DNA of 64,000 nt, from the NCBI GenBank assembly GCA_000514715.1, contig AZWL01000013.1, forward strand, positions 160,322 to 224,321, in the 5' to 3' direction. Origin of the DNA: Streptomyces sp. CNH099. Lineage in GTDB: Bacteria > Actinomycetota > Actinomycetes > Streptomycetales > Streptomycetaceae. Below the pieces are notes generated by a model. The model ran no database searches. It worked only from the letters and a program-made list of their open reading frames with translations, and was not told the origin of the DNA. Shown here one piece after another: positions 25,023 through 33,887 of the stretch; position 1 is the first letter of the stretch, and every line of letters begins with the position of its first letter. The position numbers and the translations under genes were made by a program.

Positions 25023-26627
25023 ATGGAACTGGTGATCCGCGGCGCCCTCGTCGTGGACGGCTCGGGGGCAGCCGGCCGCCGCGCCGACGTCGCGCTGGCC
25101 GGCGGCCGGATCGCGGCGATCAGCGCGGCGGGCGGCCCGCGGCTCACCGGCCGGCGCGTGCTCGACGCCGACGGCCTCGTGCTCGCCCCCGGCTTCGTCG
25201 ACATGCACGCCCACTCCGACCTCGCCCTGCTGCGCGACCCCGAGCACACCGCGAAGGCCGCGCAGGGCGTGACGCTGGAGGTCATCGGCCAGGACGGGCT
25301 GTCGTACGCGCCCGTCGACGACCGCGTCCTCGACCCGCTCCGCCGCCAGATCGCCGGCTGGAACGGCGGCGGGCCCGGCGACTCCACCAGCGACGGGGTG
25401 GCGTTCGACTGGCGCACGGTCGGCGCGTACCTCGACCGCCTCGACCGCGGCCCCGGCGGTGACGGGATCGCCGTCAACGCCGCGTACCTCGTGCCGCAGG
25501 GCACCGTGCGGGCGCTGGCGGTCGGGTGGGAGGACCGGCCGGCGACGGACGGCGAGCTGGCGCACATGAAGCGGCTCGTCGCCGAGGGGCTGGCGCAGGG
25601 TGCGGTCGGGATGTCGTCGGGGCTGACGTACACCCCCGGCATGTACGCGCCGACCGCCGAGCTGACGGAGCTGTGCCGGGTCGTCGCGGCGCACGGCGGC
25701 TACTACTGCCCGCACCACCGCTCGTACGGTGCCGGCGCCCTCGGCGCGTACGCCGAGATGCTCGGCCTCGCCCGGGACGCCGGCTGCGCGCTGCACCTCG
25801 CGCACGCCACCATGAACTTCGACGTCAACGCCGGCCGCGCCGCCGAGCTGACCGCCCTGCTGGACCGGGCGCTGGCCGACGGCGTCGACGTCTCGCTGGA
25901 CACGTACCCCTACCTGGCCGGGTGCACCACGCTGGCGGCGCTGCTGCCGAGCTGGGCGGCGGCCGACGGCCCGGAGGCGACGCTGGCGCGGCTGCGGGAC
26001 GCGGACACGGCGGCGCGGATCCGGCACGCGTTGGACGTCGAGGGCTCCGACGGGTCGCACGGGGTGCCGATGGACTGGTCGACCATCGAGGTCTCGGGCG
26101 TCGGCGACCCGGCGCTCGCGGACTGGGTCGGACGGCGGCTGCCGGACTTCGACGCCGCCCGCCGGCTGCTGCTGGACGACCGGCTGGCGACGACGATCCT
26201 GCAGCACGTCGGCCACGAGGAGAACGTCCGGGCGATCATGGCCCACCCCGCGCACACGGGCGGCAGCGACGGCATCCTGCACGGCGCGAAGCCGCACCCG
26301 CGGGCGTACGGCACCTTCCCGCACTACCTCGGCCACTACGTGCGCGAGCTGGGCGTCCTGACGCTGGAGGAGTGCGTCCACCACCTCACCGCCCGGCCCG
26401 CGGCCCGGCTGCGGCTGGCGGACCGGGGGCTGGTGCGGGAGGGCTACGTGGCGGACCTGGTGCTGTTCGACCCGGCGACGGTGGCGGCGGGGGCGACGTA
26501 CGAGGAGCCCCGGCGGGGGCCGGCGGGGGTGCCGTACGTGCTGGTGGGCGGGGAGTTCGTCATCCGGGAGGGTCGGCGGACCGCCGCGGTGCCGGGGCGG
26601 GCGGTTCGGCGGCGCGGGCGGGCCTGA
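25023..26627 (+). CDS. N-acyl-D-amino-acid deacylase family amidohydrolase
   Basis: This 534-residue metallohydrolase of the amidohydrolase superfamily carries the motif FVDMHAHSDLALL near residue 58-70 and further His clusters (HHRSYG, HLAHATMNF). The family removes the acyl group from N-acyl-D-amino acids, feeding D-amino acids to the upstream dehydratase. The block that usually reads GNCG reads GQDG here, so the cysteine ligand of the classic enzymes is replaced by Asp. ATG has GGGGAG upstream. Its last 68 bp overlap the tail of the convergent KAP gene. Confidence 0.82.
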   Translation: MELVIRGALVVDGSGAAGRRADVALAGGRIAAISAAGGPRLTGRRVLDADGLVLAPGFVDMHAHSDLALLRDPEHTAKAAQGVTLEVIGQDGLSYAPVDDRVLDPLRRQIAGWNGGGPGDSTSDGVAFDWRTVGAYLDRLDRGPGGDGIAVNAAYLVPQGTVRALAVGWEDRPATDGELAHMKRLVAEGLAQGAVGMSSGLTYTPGMYAPTAELTELCRVVAAHGGYYCPHHRSYGAGALGAYAEMLGLARDAGCALHLAHATMNFDVNAGRAAELTALLDRALADGVDVSLDTYPYLAGCTTLAALLPSWAAADGPEATLARLRDADTAARIRHALDVEGSDGSHGVPMDWSTIEVSGVGDPALADWVGRRLPDFDAARRLLLDDRLATTILQHVGHEENVRAIMAHPAHTGGSDGILHGAKPHPRAYGTFPHYLGHYVRELGVLTLEECVHHLTARPAARLRLADRGLVREGYVADLVLFDPATVAAGATYEEPRRGPAGVPYVLVGGEFVIREGRRTAAVPGRAVRRRGRA

Positions 26628-28611
26628 GGGCGGCGGCGACGTTCACGGCGAACCTCAGCAGCGCGGCCCCCTCGTTGACGATCACGGTGCCGAGCTGGGC
26701 CGCGGCGTCCCGGCGCTCAGGGGTGATCCGGCTGGAGAAGAACACGGCGTAGCCGGTGTACGTCCCGGAGTCGCGCCAGTCCCCCAGGTCAGACAGGCCG
26801 GCGCTCTGGTCGTCGCCGCGGGCAATGTCGGAGATCAGCAGGTCGAATTGGCCGGCGGCCATCGCCAGCTCGGCCTCCTCGCGGCTGTGCACGGCCTGGA
26901 TCGAGGCGCCCTCCCGGCGCAGCACGCGGGCGAAAGTGGTGTTGTTCTCGGGATGGTCGTCGACCCACAGGATCCGCATGCCCTCCAGCGCCAGCGGGGA
27001 TGGCGGCCGGCCGGCGCCGGTGTCCCACGGGTGCGCCGGGGGGACGGTGCCGGAGTAGGCCGGCTGGAACTGGGCCGGCATTGGCGGCATTGGGTACCCC
27101 TGCTCGCTCCTGCGCGGCGGCGAGGGCTCCGGGAACGGCAGCGGACGGCCGTAGGGCTCCTCCTCCCCGTACGGCGCGGAGCCCACCCCCACCGGCGGCT
27201 CCGCGTAGTCCGGCACCTCCACCGGCGCCGGTGCCCCCTCGCGCAGCAGCACCAGCAGCCGCTCCGCGTCCTGCACCTGCAGCAGGTCCGCCAGCAGCGA
27301 CGTGAACCCCGGGTCGTCCGCGTGCTCCGGGAAGCCCACCGGCAGCCGCCGCTCCAGCTGCTCCAGGGCCGCCTCCCCGTCCTGCTCCGGCGCCGGCGCG
27401 GACAGCTCGTACTGCCCGAAGAACGCGCCGACCTCCTCGTACGAGGCGAACTCCGGCGCCGCCTCCTGCGGGTCCGGCGGCGCCGTCGCCAGCAGCGTGC
27501 GCCGCACCCGGCGGTACGTCGTGAACTCGCCCACCACGTCCTCCGCGGAGGCGTTCGAGGCACCCGTCATCATCCGGTAGAACTCCGGATAGAAGTACTG
27601 GAGCAGCAGCGTCCGGATGACCGCCTCGGGCCGGAAGCCGGACCACACCGGGTTCAGCGTGGCCTCCAGCACGAAGCCGTTCACCAGCCGCTTGATCCGC
27701 CGCGGGTTCCGCCCCGACCGCTCCACCAGCAGCCTCTTCAGCCCGTCGTCGAGCATGCCCTCGATGCCCGCGGTGCGCGCGCACCACTCGACGTACGCGC
27801 CGACGCCGTCGTTGTCGGCGACGGGGATGCGGTAGCTGGTCTGGAAGATCTTCTCCATGAACGCCGACCCCGCCGGCGACAGGTCGCGCAGCAGCCCGCT
27901 GGGGCCGAGCGCGGAGCGGTCGCAGCCGACGACGAAGACGAGGCCCGGGACGTCGAGGTAGACCTTCAGCGCCTCGCAGACGGCGAGGACCGTCTCCTCG
28001 GAGCAGCGGTCGAGGTCGTCGATGAAGACGACCAGCAGCCGGCGCGGCGCGTTCGCGGCCCACTCGCGGGCCATGTGCCCGATCTCCTCGCGCATGCCGT
28101 TGCGCGCCTCGGGGCCCGCGTCCCAGCTCGTCCACAGCTCGTCCACCAGCCCGGCCGCGCCGAGCGCACCGCCGAGCGCGGTGGTGACGGCGCGTACACC
28201 GCGGACCACCGTGCGTCCCCGGGAGATCCGGGACAGCGCGCGCTTCAGCGTGCGCCGCTCGAAGCGGACGAGCACCGACTTGACCAGCCCTTCGAGGGCG
28301 TCGGCGCCGGTGGACGTCCACGCGTTGTACCAGACCGTCTCCACGTCGGGCTCGGCCCGCAGCCGGGCGTCCACCAGCCGCATCAGGCTGGACTTGCCCA
28401 TCCCCCAGCCGGCGTCGACGGCGAGGGTGAACGGCGTCGAGGCGCGGGAGGCGTGCAGCAGCCGGGCGAGCTGCGCGGCGGCCCGGCCGGTGCCGAGGAT
28501 GTCGTCGCCGGCGGCGGCCACGGGCTCGTCGTTGACGAGCGCGAGCGTGGCGCCGGTGCCCGCGCCGAGGGAGCCGAACGCCGTTGCGTGCGTGGGAGGT
28601 TGGGCCGCCAT
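26560..28611 (-). CDS. KAP-family P-loop NTPase with C-terminal response-regulator domain
   Basis: This 683-residue protein joins two parts. Residues about 35-420 are a KAP NTPase: Walker A DAGWGMGKSSL (68-75), YNAWTSTGAD, and a Walker B with the KAP hallmark FIDDLDRCSEE at about 196-206. Residues 545-683 are a receiver domain: ILWVDDHPENNTT with acidic pair 551-552, the phosphorylatable Asp595 in LLISDIARG, then FFSSR; the usual Lys near the end is not evident. A Pro/Tyr-rich linker connects them. KAP proteins include PifA, which excludes phages, but most are uncharacterised. No membrane helix is clear, unlike many KAP proteins. The gene is alone, facing the deacylase tail to tail. Confidence 0.88.
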   Translation of the reverse strand: MAAQPPTHATAFGSLGAGTGATLALVNDEPVAAAGDDILGTGRAAAQLARLLHASRASTPFTLAVDAGWGMGKSSLMRLVDARLRAEPDVETVWYNAWTSTGADALEGLVKSVLVRFERRTLKRALSRISRGRTVVRGVRAVTTALGGALGAAGLVDELWTSWDAGPEARNGMREEIGHMAREWAANAPRRLLVVFIDDLDRCSEETVLAVCEALKVYLDVPGLVFVVGCDRSALGPSGLLRDLSPAGSAFMEKIFQTSYRIPVADNDGVGAYVEWCARTAGIEGMLDDGLKRLLVERSGRNPRRIKRLVNGFVLEATLNPVWSGFRPEAVIRTLLLQYFYPEFYRMMTGASNASAEDVVGEFTTYRRVRRTLLATAPPDPQEAAPEFASYEEVGAFFGQYELSAPAPEQDGEAALEQLERRLPVGFPEHADDPGFTSLLADLLQVQDAERLLVLLREGAPAPVEVPDYAEPPVGVGSAPYGEEEPYGRPLPFPEPSPPRRSEQGYPMPPMPAQFQPAYSGTVPPAHPWDTGAGRPPSPLALEGMRILWVDDHPENNTTFARVLRREGASIQAVHSREEAELAMAAGQFDLLISDIARGDDQSAGLSDLGDWRDSGTYTGYAVFFSSRITPERRDAAAQLGTVIVNEGAALLRFAVNVAAALRPARAAEPPAPAPRRSADPPG

Positions 28612-28719
28612 CCGGGCATTGTGGCAGGTGCGGGGGCGGCCCGGAGTGCGGTGTCCCCTGTGACCGGCCTCGCACGTTTTCCAGAGGCGGTCCCGGAGCC
28701 CGGCCCGTACAGTGGCCGC

Positions 28720-29931
28720 ATGCAGGTGATCCAGTCAACGAAGCTCGCCAACGTCTGCTACGACATCCGCGGCCCCGTGCTCGAAGAGGCGATGCGGCGT
28801 GAGGCGGCGGGTCACCGGATCCTCAAGCTGAACATCGGCAACCCCGCCCCGTTCGGCTTCGAGTGCCCGCCGGAGATCCTGGAGGACCTGCTCCGCACCG
28901 CCGGCACCGCCCACGGCTACGGCGACTCCAAGGGCATCCTGCCCGCCCGCCGCGCCGTGATGCAGCACTACCAGACCCAGGGCATCGACCTCGACGTCGA
29001 GGACGTCTTCCTCGGCAACGGGGTCTCCGAGCTGATCCAGATGTCCATGCAGGCCCTCCTCAACGACGGCGACGAGGTCCTGATCCCGGCCCCGGACTAC
29101 CCGCTGTGGACGGCCGCGGTCTCCCTGGCCGGGGGTACCCCGGTGCACTACCGCTGCGACGAGCAGGCGGACTGGATGCCGGACCTGGACGACATCGAGC
29201 GCCGCATCACGGACCGCACCCGCGCCCTGGTCGTGATCAACCCGAACAACCCGACCGGCGCCGTCTACGACGCGGAGATGATGCGGGGCCTGACCGACAT
29301 CGCCCGCCGGCACGGCCTGGTGGTGTGCTCCGACGAGATCTACGACAAGATCCTCTACGACGACGCCGTCCACGCGCCCACCGCCACCTACGCCCCCGAC
29401 CTGCTGGTCCTCACGTTCAACGGACTCTCCAAGGCGTACCGCGTCGCCGGCTACCGCAGCGGCTGGCTGGCCGTCTGCGGCCCGAAGCAGGACGCGCGCA
29501 GCTACCTGGAGGGCCTGACGATCCTGGCGAACATGCGCCTGTGCGCGAACGTCCCCGCCCAGCACATCGTCGCCACCGCCCTCGGCGGCCGTCAGTCGAT
29601 CAAGGACCTGATCCTCCCGGGCGGCCGGCTGCTGGTCCAGCGCGACACCGCGTACGAGCTGCTCACCCAGATCCCGGGCGTGACCTGCGTCAAACCCAAG
29701 GGCGCCCTGTACGCCTTCCCGCGTCTCGACCCCAAGGTCCACAAGATCGAGGACGACGCCCGCTTCGTCCTCGACCTGCTGCGCGCGGAGAACATCCTGC
29801 TGGTCCAGGGCACCGGCTTCAACTGGCCGCGGCCCGACCACTTCCGCATCGTCACCCTCCTGGAGAAGGACGGCCTGGCGGACGCGATCACCCGCATCGG
29901 CACCTTCCTGGACGGCTACCGCCAGCGGTAG
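28720..29931 (+). CDS. Alanine aminotransferase, AlaA type
   Basis: This 403-residue class I aminotransferase is PLP-dependent, soluble, and close in length to E. coli AlaA. It has NIGNPAPFGFECPP near the N-terminus, the NPNNPTGAVY block, DEIYDKILYDD, and the PLP Lys in FNGLSKAYRVAGYRSGW. It would interconvert pyruvate and alanine using glutamate. The ATG at 28720 fits family length. It is divergent from the KAP-REC gene and precedes the binding-protein/TelA genes without an obvious link. Confidence 0.92.
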   Translation: MQVIQSTKLANVCYDIRGPVLEEAMRREAAGHRILKLNIGNPAPFGFECPPEILEDLLRTAGTAHGYGDSKGILPARRAVMQHYQTQGIDLDVEDVFLGNGVSELIQMSMQALLNDGDEVLIPAPDYPLWTAAVSLAGGTPVHYRCDEQADWMPDLDDIERRITDRTRALVVINPNNPTGAVYDAEMMRGLTDIARRHGLVVCSDEIYDKILYDDAVHAPTATYAPDLLVLTFNGLSKAYRVAGYRSGWLAVCGPKQDARSYLEGLTILANMRLCANVPAQHIVATALGGRQSIKDLILPGGRLLVQRDTAYELLTQIPGVTCVKPKGALYAFPRLDPKVHKIEDDARFVLDLLRAENILLVQGTGFNWPRPDHFRIVTLLEKDGLADAITRIGTFLDGYRQR

Positions 29932-30014
29932 CCGGAGAGCCGGAGTCGCCGCTCACGCAGCGTAGCCGTTCCGGGACCGGTGCGACACCTCCCGTTCATG
30001 CCCGACATCGCGGA

Positions 30015-31109
30015 ATGTTGAGTTCCGTGCGTAGCCTCCGCAGCGTGAGACGAATCGCTGGAGTCGTCCTCGCGGTGCTGCTGACCGGGGGCGTGGCCGC
30101 CGCCGTCGTCGCAGGCCAGCGCGGTGAGGACGCGAACACGGCAACGACGACCGTGCGGATGGTGATCGGATCGGAGAAGGCCGGGTACTTCGCCGATCCG
30201 GACGTGGTCGAGGCGCTCGCCGCCAGGAACTACACCGTGGAGGTCGAGACCTCCGGCTCCTGGGCCATGCGGGAGCTGGACCTCACGACGTACGACCTCG
30301 CGTTCCCCAGCAGCCAGGCGCCCGCCGTCGAGCTGGCCGACCGGTACAAGGTGCGCGGGCCGCTCCCGCGGCCGTTCTACTCGCCGCTCGTGGTGATGGC
30401 GCACCGCAACGCCGCCGAGGTGCTCGCGGCGAACGGCCTCGCCACCCTCGACACCGAGCACCGCGGCACCCTGAAGATGGCCGCGTACCTCGACGCGGCC
30501 CGCGCCGACCGCACCTGGCAGCAGCTGGCGGGGACGGCCCCGTACGGCGAGTTACGAGGGACGGTCTTCGTCACCGGCACCAACCCGGAGACCTCCAACT
30601 CCGGCGCCCTGTATCTCGCCGCCGCCTCCTACGTGGCCAACGGCGGGCGGGTGGTGACCGGCGAGGACGGCCTCGACCGCACCGAGCCGCTGCTGCGCAA
30701 GCTCGTCACCGTGCAGGGCGCCCAGCAGTCCAGCTCGGACGCGGTGTTCCGGGACTTCGTCAGCGGCGCCGGCAACCCGTTGGTCTGGGTCTACGAGTCG
30801 CAGGTCGCCTCGCTGCTCACGGACGGGCAGCGGCCCGACGACCTGGTCGTGCTCTACCCCGACACCACCGTCAACAGCGACCACACCGTCGTACCGCTGA
30901 CGGACGCGGGCGAGTCCCTCGCCGGGCTACTCGCCACGGACGAGGAGCTGCGGCGGCTCGCCGTCCGGCACGGGTTCCGGCCGCAGGGGGCCGCCACCGG
31001 GTTCCCCTCGGCCACCGCCTATCTCAAGCAGGAACTGACCGGCGTTCGGCAGGCCCCGGTGCCCACCTCCGCGATCCTGCGCGAGATGGCCCTCCGGGCG
31101 CGCGAATGA
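30015..31109 (+). CDS. Membrane-anchored binding-protein-like protein with a TTA codon
   Basis: This 364-residue protein has one N-terminal hydrophobic segment (RIAGVVLAVLLTGGVAAAVVAG), probably a signal anchor or uncleaved signal, and then an extracytoplasmic domain with periplasmic-binding-protein features (VRMVIGSEKAGYFADPDV, then DLAFPSSQAPAVELA, then VFVTGTNPETSNSG). I do not recognise its ligand. The ATG at 30015 is used; in-frame GTGs at 30027 and 30045 are alternatives. Leu180 is encoded by TTA (30552-30554), so translation should depend on the bldA tRNA and hence on developmental stage. It begins a four-gene unit with the TelA gene 22 bp downstream. Confidence 0.72.
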   Translation: MLSSVRSLRSVRRIAGVVLAVLLTGGVAAAVVAGQRGEDANTATTTVRMVIGSEKAGYFADPDVVEALAARNYTVEVETSGSWAMRELDLTTYDLAFPSSQAPAVELADRYKVRGPLPRPFYSPLVVMAHRNAAEVLAANGLATLDTEHRGTLKMAAYLDAARADRTWQQLAGTAPYGELRGTVFVTGTNPETSNSGALYLAAASYVANGGRVVTGEDGLDRTEPLLRKLVTVQGAQQSSSDAVFRDFVSGAGNPLVWVYESQVASLLTDGQRPDDLVVLYPDTTVNSDHTVVPLTDAGESLAGLLATDEELRRLAVRHGFRPQGAATGFPSATAYLKQELTGVRQAPVPTSAILREMALRARE

Positions 31110-31131
31110 GGCAACGGGGGGAGACCCGGCA

Positions 31132-32343
31132 GTGAGCAGCAGCTTCCACACCGGCCCGAGCGGCCACCAGCCCACCCAGAGCGGCAACGACCTCTTCACC
31201 CTCACCCCGCCCGAGGCCGTCGGGCCCGTGCCGCCGGAGAAGGCCGGCGGGCTCGTGCCCGTCGGCGAGGACGTCCGCAGGGACATGGCGGAGAAGGCCG
31301 CCGAGTACGTCGCCGGCCTCGCCGCCCTCGACGCCCGCTCCCCCGAGTTCGCCGGCAAGGTCGGCGAGGTCGCCGCGCTCGGCGCCGGCGAGATACGCAC
31401 CGCGGCCGCGCAGTCCAACCGGATGCTCGAACGGACCGTGCGGAGCATGCCGGACAAGGGCGGGGACGCCCAGGCGAGGGTCGCGGGGTCACTGGTCGAA
31501 CTGCGGCGGGTGGTCGAGGACCTGGACCCGCGGGAGCTGCCCGCCGGCAAGGGGCGGAAGCTCCTCTCCCGGCTGCCCGGCGGGAACAGGCTGCGCGACC
31601 ACGTCGCCACGTACGCCTCCGCGCAGGGGACGCTGAACCGGATCGTGGGCTCGCTGCGCGGCGGCCAGGACGAGCTGCGCCGCGACAACGCCGCGCTGCA
31701 GACCGAGCGGGTGCGCCTGTGGGAGACCATGGGCAAGCTGCAGGAGTACGTGGTGCTCACCGAGGCCCTCGACGCGGCCGTCGAGCAGCACATCGCCGGC
31801 ACCGCGGACCCCGCGGCGGCCGGCGCGCTCCGCGCGGACGTGCTCTTCCCCGTCCGGCAGAAGCACCAGGACCTCCTCACCCAGATCGCCGTGTGCGCGC
31901 AGGGCTATCTCGCCATGGACGTCGTCCGCCGCAACAACGACGAGCTGATCAAGGGCGTGGACCGGGCCGCGACGACCACCGTGTCGGCCCTGCGGATCTC
32001 CGTGATGCTGGCCTCCGCGCTGGATCGCCAGAAGAAGGTGGTCCGGCAGGTCGAGGAGCTGCGGGGGACGACCGAGGACCTCATCCGGGGCAACGCCGAG
32101 ATGCTCGCCGACCAGAGCGGCGACATCCAGCGGATCGCCGCCGACCCCGCGGTGGGCGCGGAGACGCTGCGCGCCGCGTTCCAGCAGATCTACCGCACGC
32201 TCGACACGATCGACACGTACAAGGTCCAGGTGACCGAGGCGATGGCGACGACCGTCGAGAACCTGACCGCGGAGCTGCAGAGCGCCCACGCCTACCTGGA
32301 CCGCAGCCGGTCCCGGGGCGGGCAGGACGGGGGCGCCGCGTGA
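31132..32343 (+). CDS. TelA-family (toxic anion resistance) protein
   Basis: This 403-residue cytoplasmic protein is helical along its whole length and matches the TelA family (KlaA/TelA), with blocks LVPVGEDVRRDMAEKAAEYV, LRDHVATYASAQGTLNRIV, ALDAAVEQHIAG and QAYLAMDV-like segments. TelA proteins are linked to tellurite resistance and to the Ter/chemical-stress response, but their biochemistry is unknown. The GTG start has GGGGGGA upstream. The stop overlaps the next start as GTGA, so it is translationally coupled to the VWA lipoprotein gene. It is flanked by extracytoplasmic proteins, which is unusual for a cytoplasmic TelA. Confidence 0.85.
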   Translation: MSSSFHTGPSGHQPTQSGNDLFTLTPPEAVGPVPPEKAGGLVPVGEDVRRDMAEKAAEYVAGLAALDARSPEFAGKVGEVAALGAGEIRTAAAQSNRMLERTVRSMPDKGGDAQARVAGSLVELRRVVEDLDPRELPAGKGRKLLSRLPGGNRLRDHVATYASAQGTLNRIVGSLRGGQDELRRDNAALQTERVRLWETMGKLQEYVVLTEALDAAVEQHIAGTADPAAAGALRADVLFPVRQKHQDLLTQIAVCAQGYLAMDVVRRNNDELIKGVDRAATTTVSALRISVMLASALDRQKKVVRQVEELRGTTEDLIRGNAEMLADQSGDIQRIAADPAVGAETLRAAFQQIYRTLDTIDTYKVQVTEAMATTVENLTAELQSAHAYLDRSRSRGGQDGGAA

Positions 32344-33887
32344 AACGCACGCTGGCCGCCCTCGCCGCGACGGCCGCCCTGCTGGCCGGGTGCACCCCGG
32401 ACGCGGAGCGCGACCGCTCCGACGGCCCCGGACCCGAACCCGGCACCCTGCGCATCCTCGCCTCCAGCGAGCTGGCCGACCTGGCGCCCGTGCTCGACCG
32501 GGTCCGCGAGGACACCGGCATCACGGTCAAGCCCACCTACACGGGCACCCTCGACGCCGTGCGCCTGCTGGCCGGGGAGAAGACCGACGGGGCCGACGGG
32601 GACTTCGACGCCGTGTGGCTCGCCTCGGCCGACTACCTGCGGCTGCACCCCGCCGCCGCCCGGAAGGTCGTCTCCGAGACGTCGGTCATGTCGAGCCCGG
32701 TGGCGGTGGGGGTCAGGACCGGCACCGTACGGAAGCTCGGCTGGCGGCCGGAGGACGTCACCTGGTCGCAGATCGAGCAGGCGGTGCGGGCCGGGCGGCT
32801 GACGTACGGCATGACCGACCCCGCCCGCTCCAACTCCGGCTTCGCCACCCTCGTCTCGGTCGCCTCGGCCCTCTCCGGCGCGCAGTCCGCCCTCACCGAC
32901 GCGGACGTCGCGCAGGCCGCCCCCCGGCTGCGGGAGTTCTTCACCGGGCAGCAGCTGACGTCGGGCTCGTCGGGCTGGCTGGCGAAGGCGTACCAGCGGC
33001 GCGGGAACGTCGACGCGCTCCTCAACTACGAGTCCGTCCTCAAGGGCATCCCGGGCCTGACCGTGATCCGCCCCAAGGACGGCGTGCTCACCGCCGACTA
33101 CCCCCTCTCCTCCCTCGCCGGCACCCCCGCCGCGACCCGCAAGGACGTCCGCCGGCTCACCGACGCCCTGCGCACACCGGAGATCCAGCGCGAGATCACC
33201 GCCCGCACCCACCGCCGCCCGGTGGTCCCCTCGGTGCCGCCCGCGGCCGGCCTCGACACCACCCGCCGCCGCGAACTGCCCTTCCCCGGCAGCCGTTCCG
33301 TCGCCGACGGGCTGCTCGACGCGTACGAGAACGAACTGCGCCGCCCCTCCCGGACCGTCTACGTCCTCGACACCTCCGGCTCCATGGCGGGCGGCCGGCT
33401 GAACGGGCTGAAGGAGGCGCTCACCGACCTCACCGGGGAGTTCCGCCACCGCGAGGAGGTGACGCTGATGCCGTTCGGGTCCGACGTGAAGAGCGTACGG
33501 ACGCACGTCGTCGAACCGGCGGACCCCGAGGCCGGGCTCGACGCCATCCGCGCCGACGCCGGCGGACTCACCGCGGCCGGCGACACCGCGATCTACTCGT
33601 CCCTGCAGCAGGCCTACGACCACCTCGGCCCCGGCCGCGACACGTTCACCTCCATCGTGCTGATGACCGACGGCGAGAACACGACCGGCGCGCGGGCCGG
33701 CGACTTCGACGCCTTCTACCGCTCACTCGCCCCCGACCAGCGGGACGTCCCCGTCTTCCCGATCCTCTTCGGCGACTCCGACCGGCGGGAGCTGACCCAC
33801 ATCGCCGAACTGACCGGCGGCCGCCTCTTCGACGCCCGGAAGGGCTCGCTGGACAGCGCCTTCGAGGAGATCCGTGGCTACCAGTAA
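32340..33887 (+). CDS. Lipoprotein with binding-protein and VWA domains
   Basis: This 515-residue protein begins with a lipoprotein signal ending LLAGC (Cys18), then a periplasmic-binding-like region of about 250 residues (LRILASSELADLAPVLD, DAVWLASADYLRLHPAA, MTDPARSNSGFATL), and finally a von Willebrand factor A domain from about residue 335. The metal-ion site DxSxS is intact: YVLDTSGSM, with a Thr in the loop near GDTAIYSS and Asp in LMTDGEN. VWA domains bind protein partners in a Mg-dependent way. It overlaps the TelA gene by 4 bp and the next gene by 14 bp. It may be a surface sensor whose partner is the small membrane protein downstream; that is inference. Confidence 0.8.
   Translation: MKRTLAALAATAALLAGCTPDAERDRSDGPGPEPGTLRILASSELADLAPVLDRVREDTGITVKPTYTGTLDAVRLLAGEKTDGADGDFDAVWLASADYLRLHPAAARKVVSETSVMSSPVAVGVRTGTVRKLGWRPEDVTWSQIEQAVRAGRLTYGMTDPARSNSGFATLVSVASALSGAQSALTDADVAQAAPRLREFFTGQQLTSGSSGWLAKAYQRRGNVDALLNYESVLKGIPGLTVIRPKDGVLTADYPLSSLAGTPAATRKDVRRLTDALRTPEIQREITARTHRRPVVPSVPPAAGLDTTRRRELPFPGSRSVADGLLDAYENELRRPSRTVYVLDTSGSMAGGRLNGLKEALTDLTGEFRHREEVTLMPFGSDVKSVRTHVVEPADPEAGLDAIRADAGGLTAAGDTAIYSSLQQAYDHLGPGRDTFTSIVLMTDGENTTGARAGDFDAFYRSLAPDQRDVPVFPILFGDSDRRELTHIAELTGGRLFDARKGSLDSAFEEIRGYQ

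Noticed and set aside
26848..28719. Plus-strand frame running into the aminotransferase gene
   Set aside because: It is antisense to the KAP-REC gene and Arg/Gly/Pro-rich without motifs; the aminotransferase family starts at 28720.
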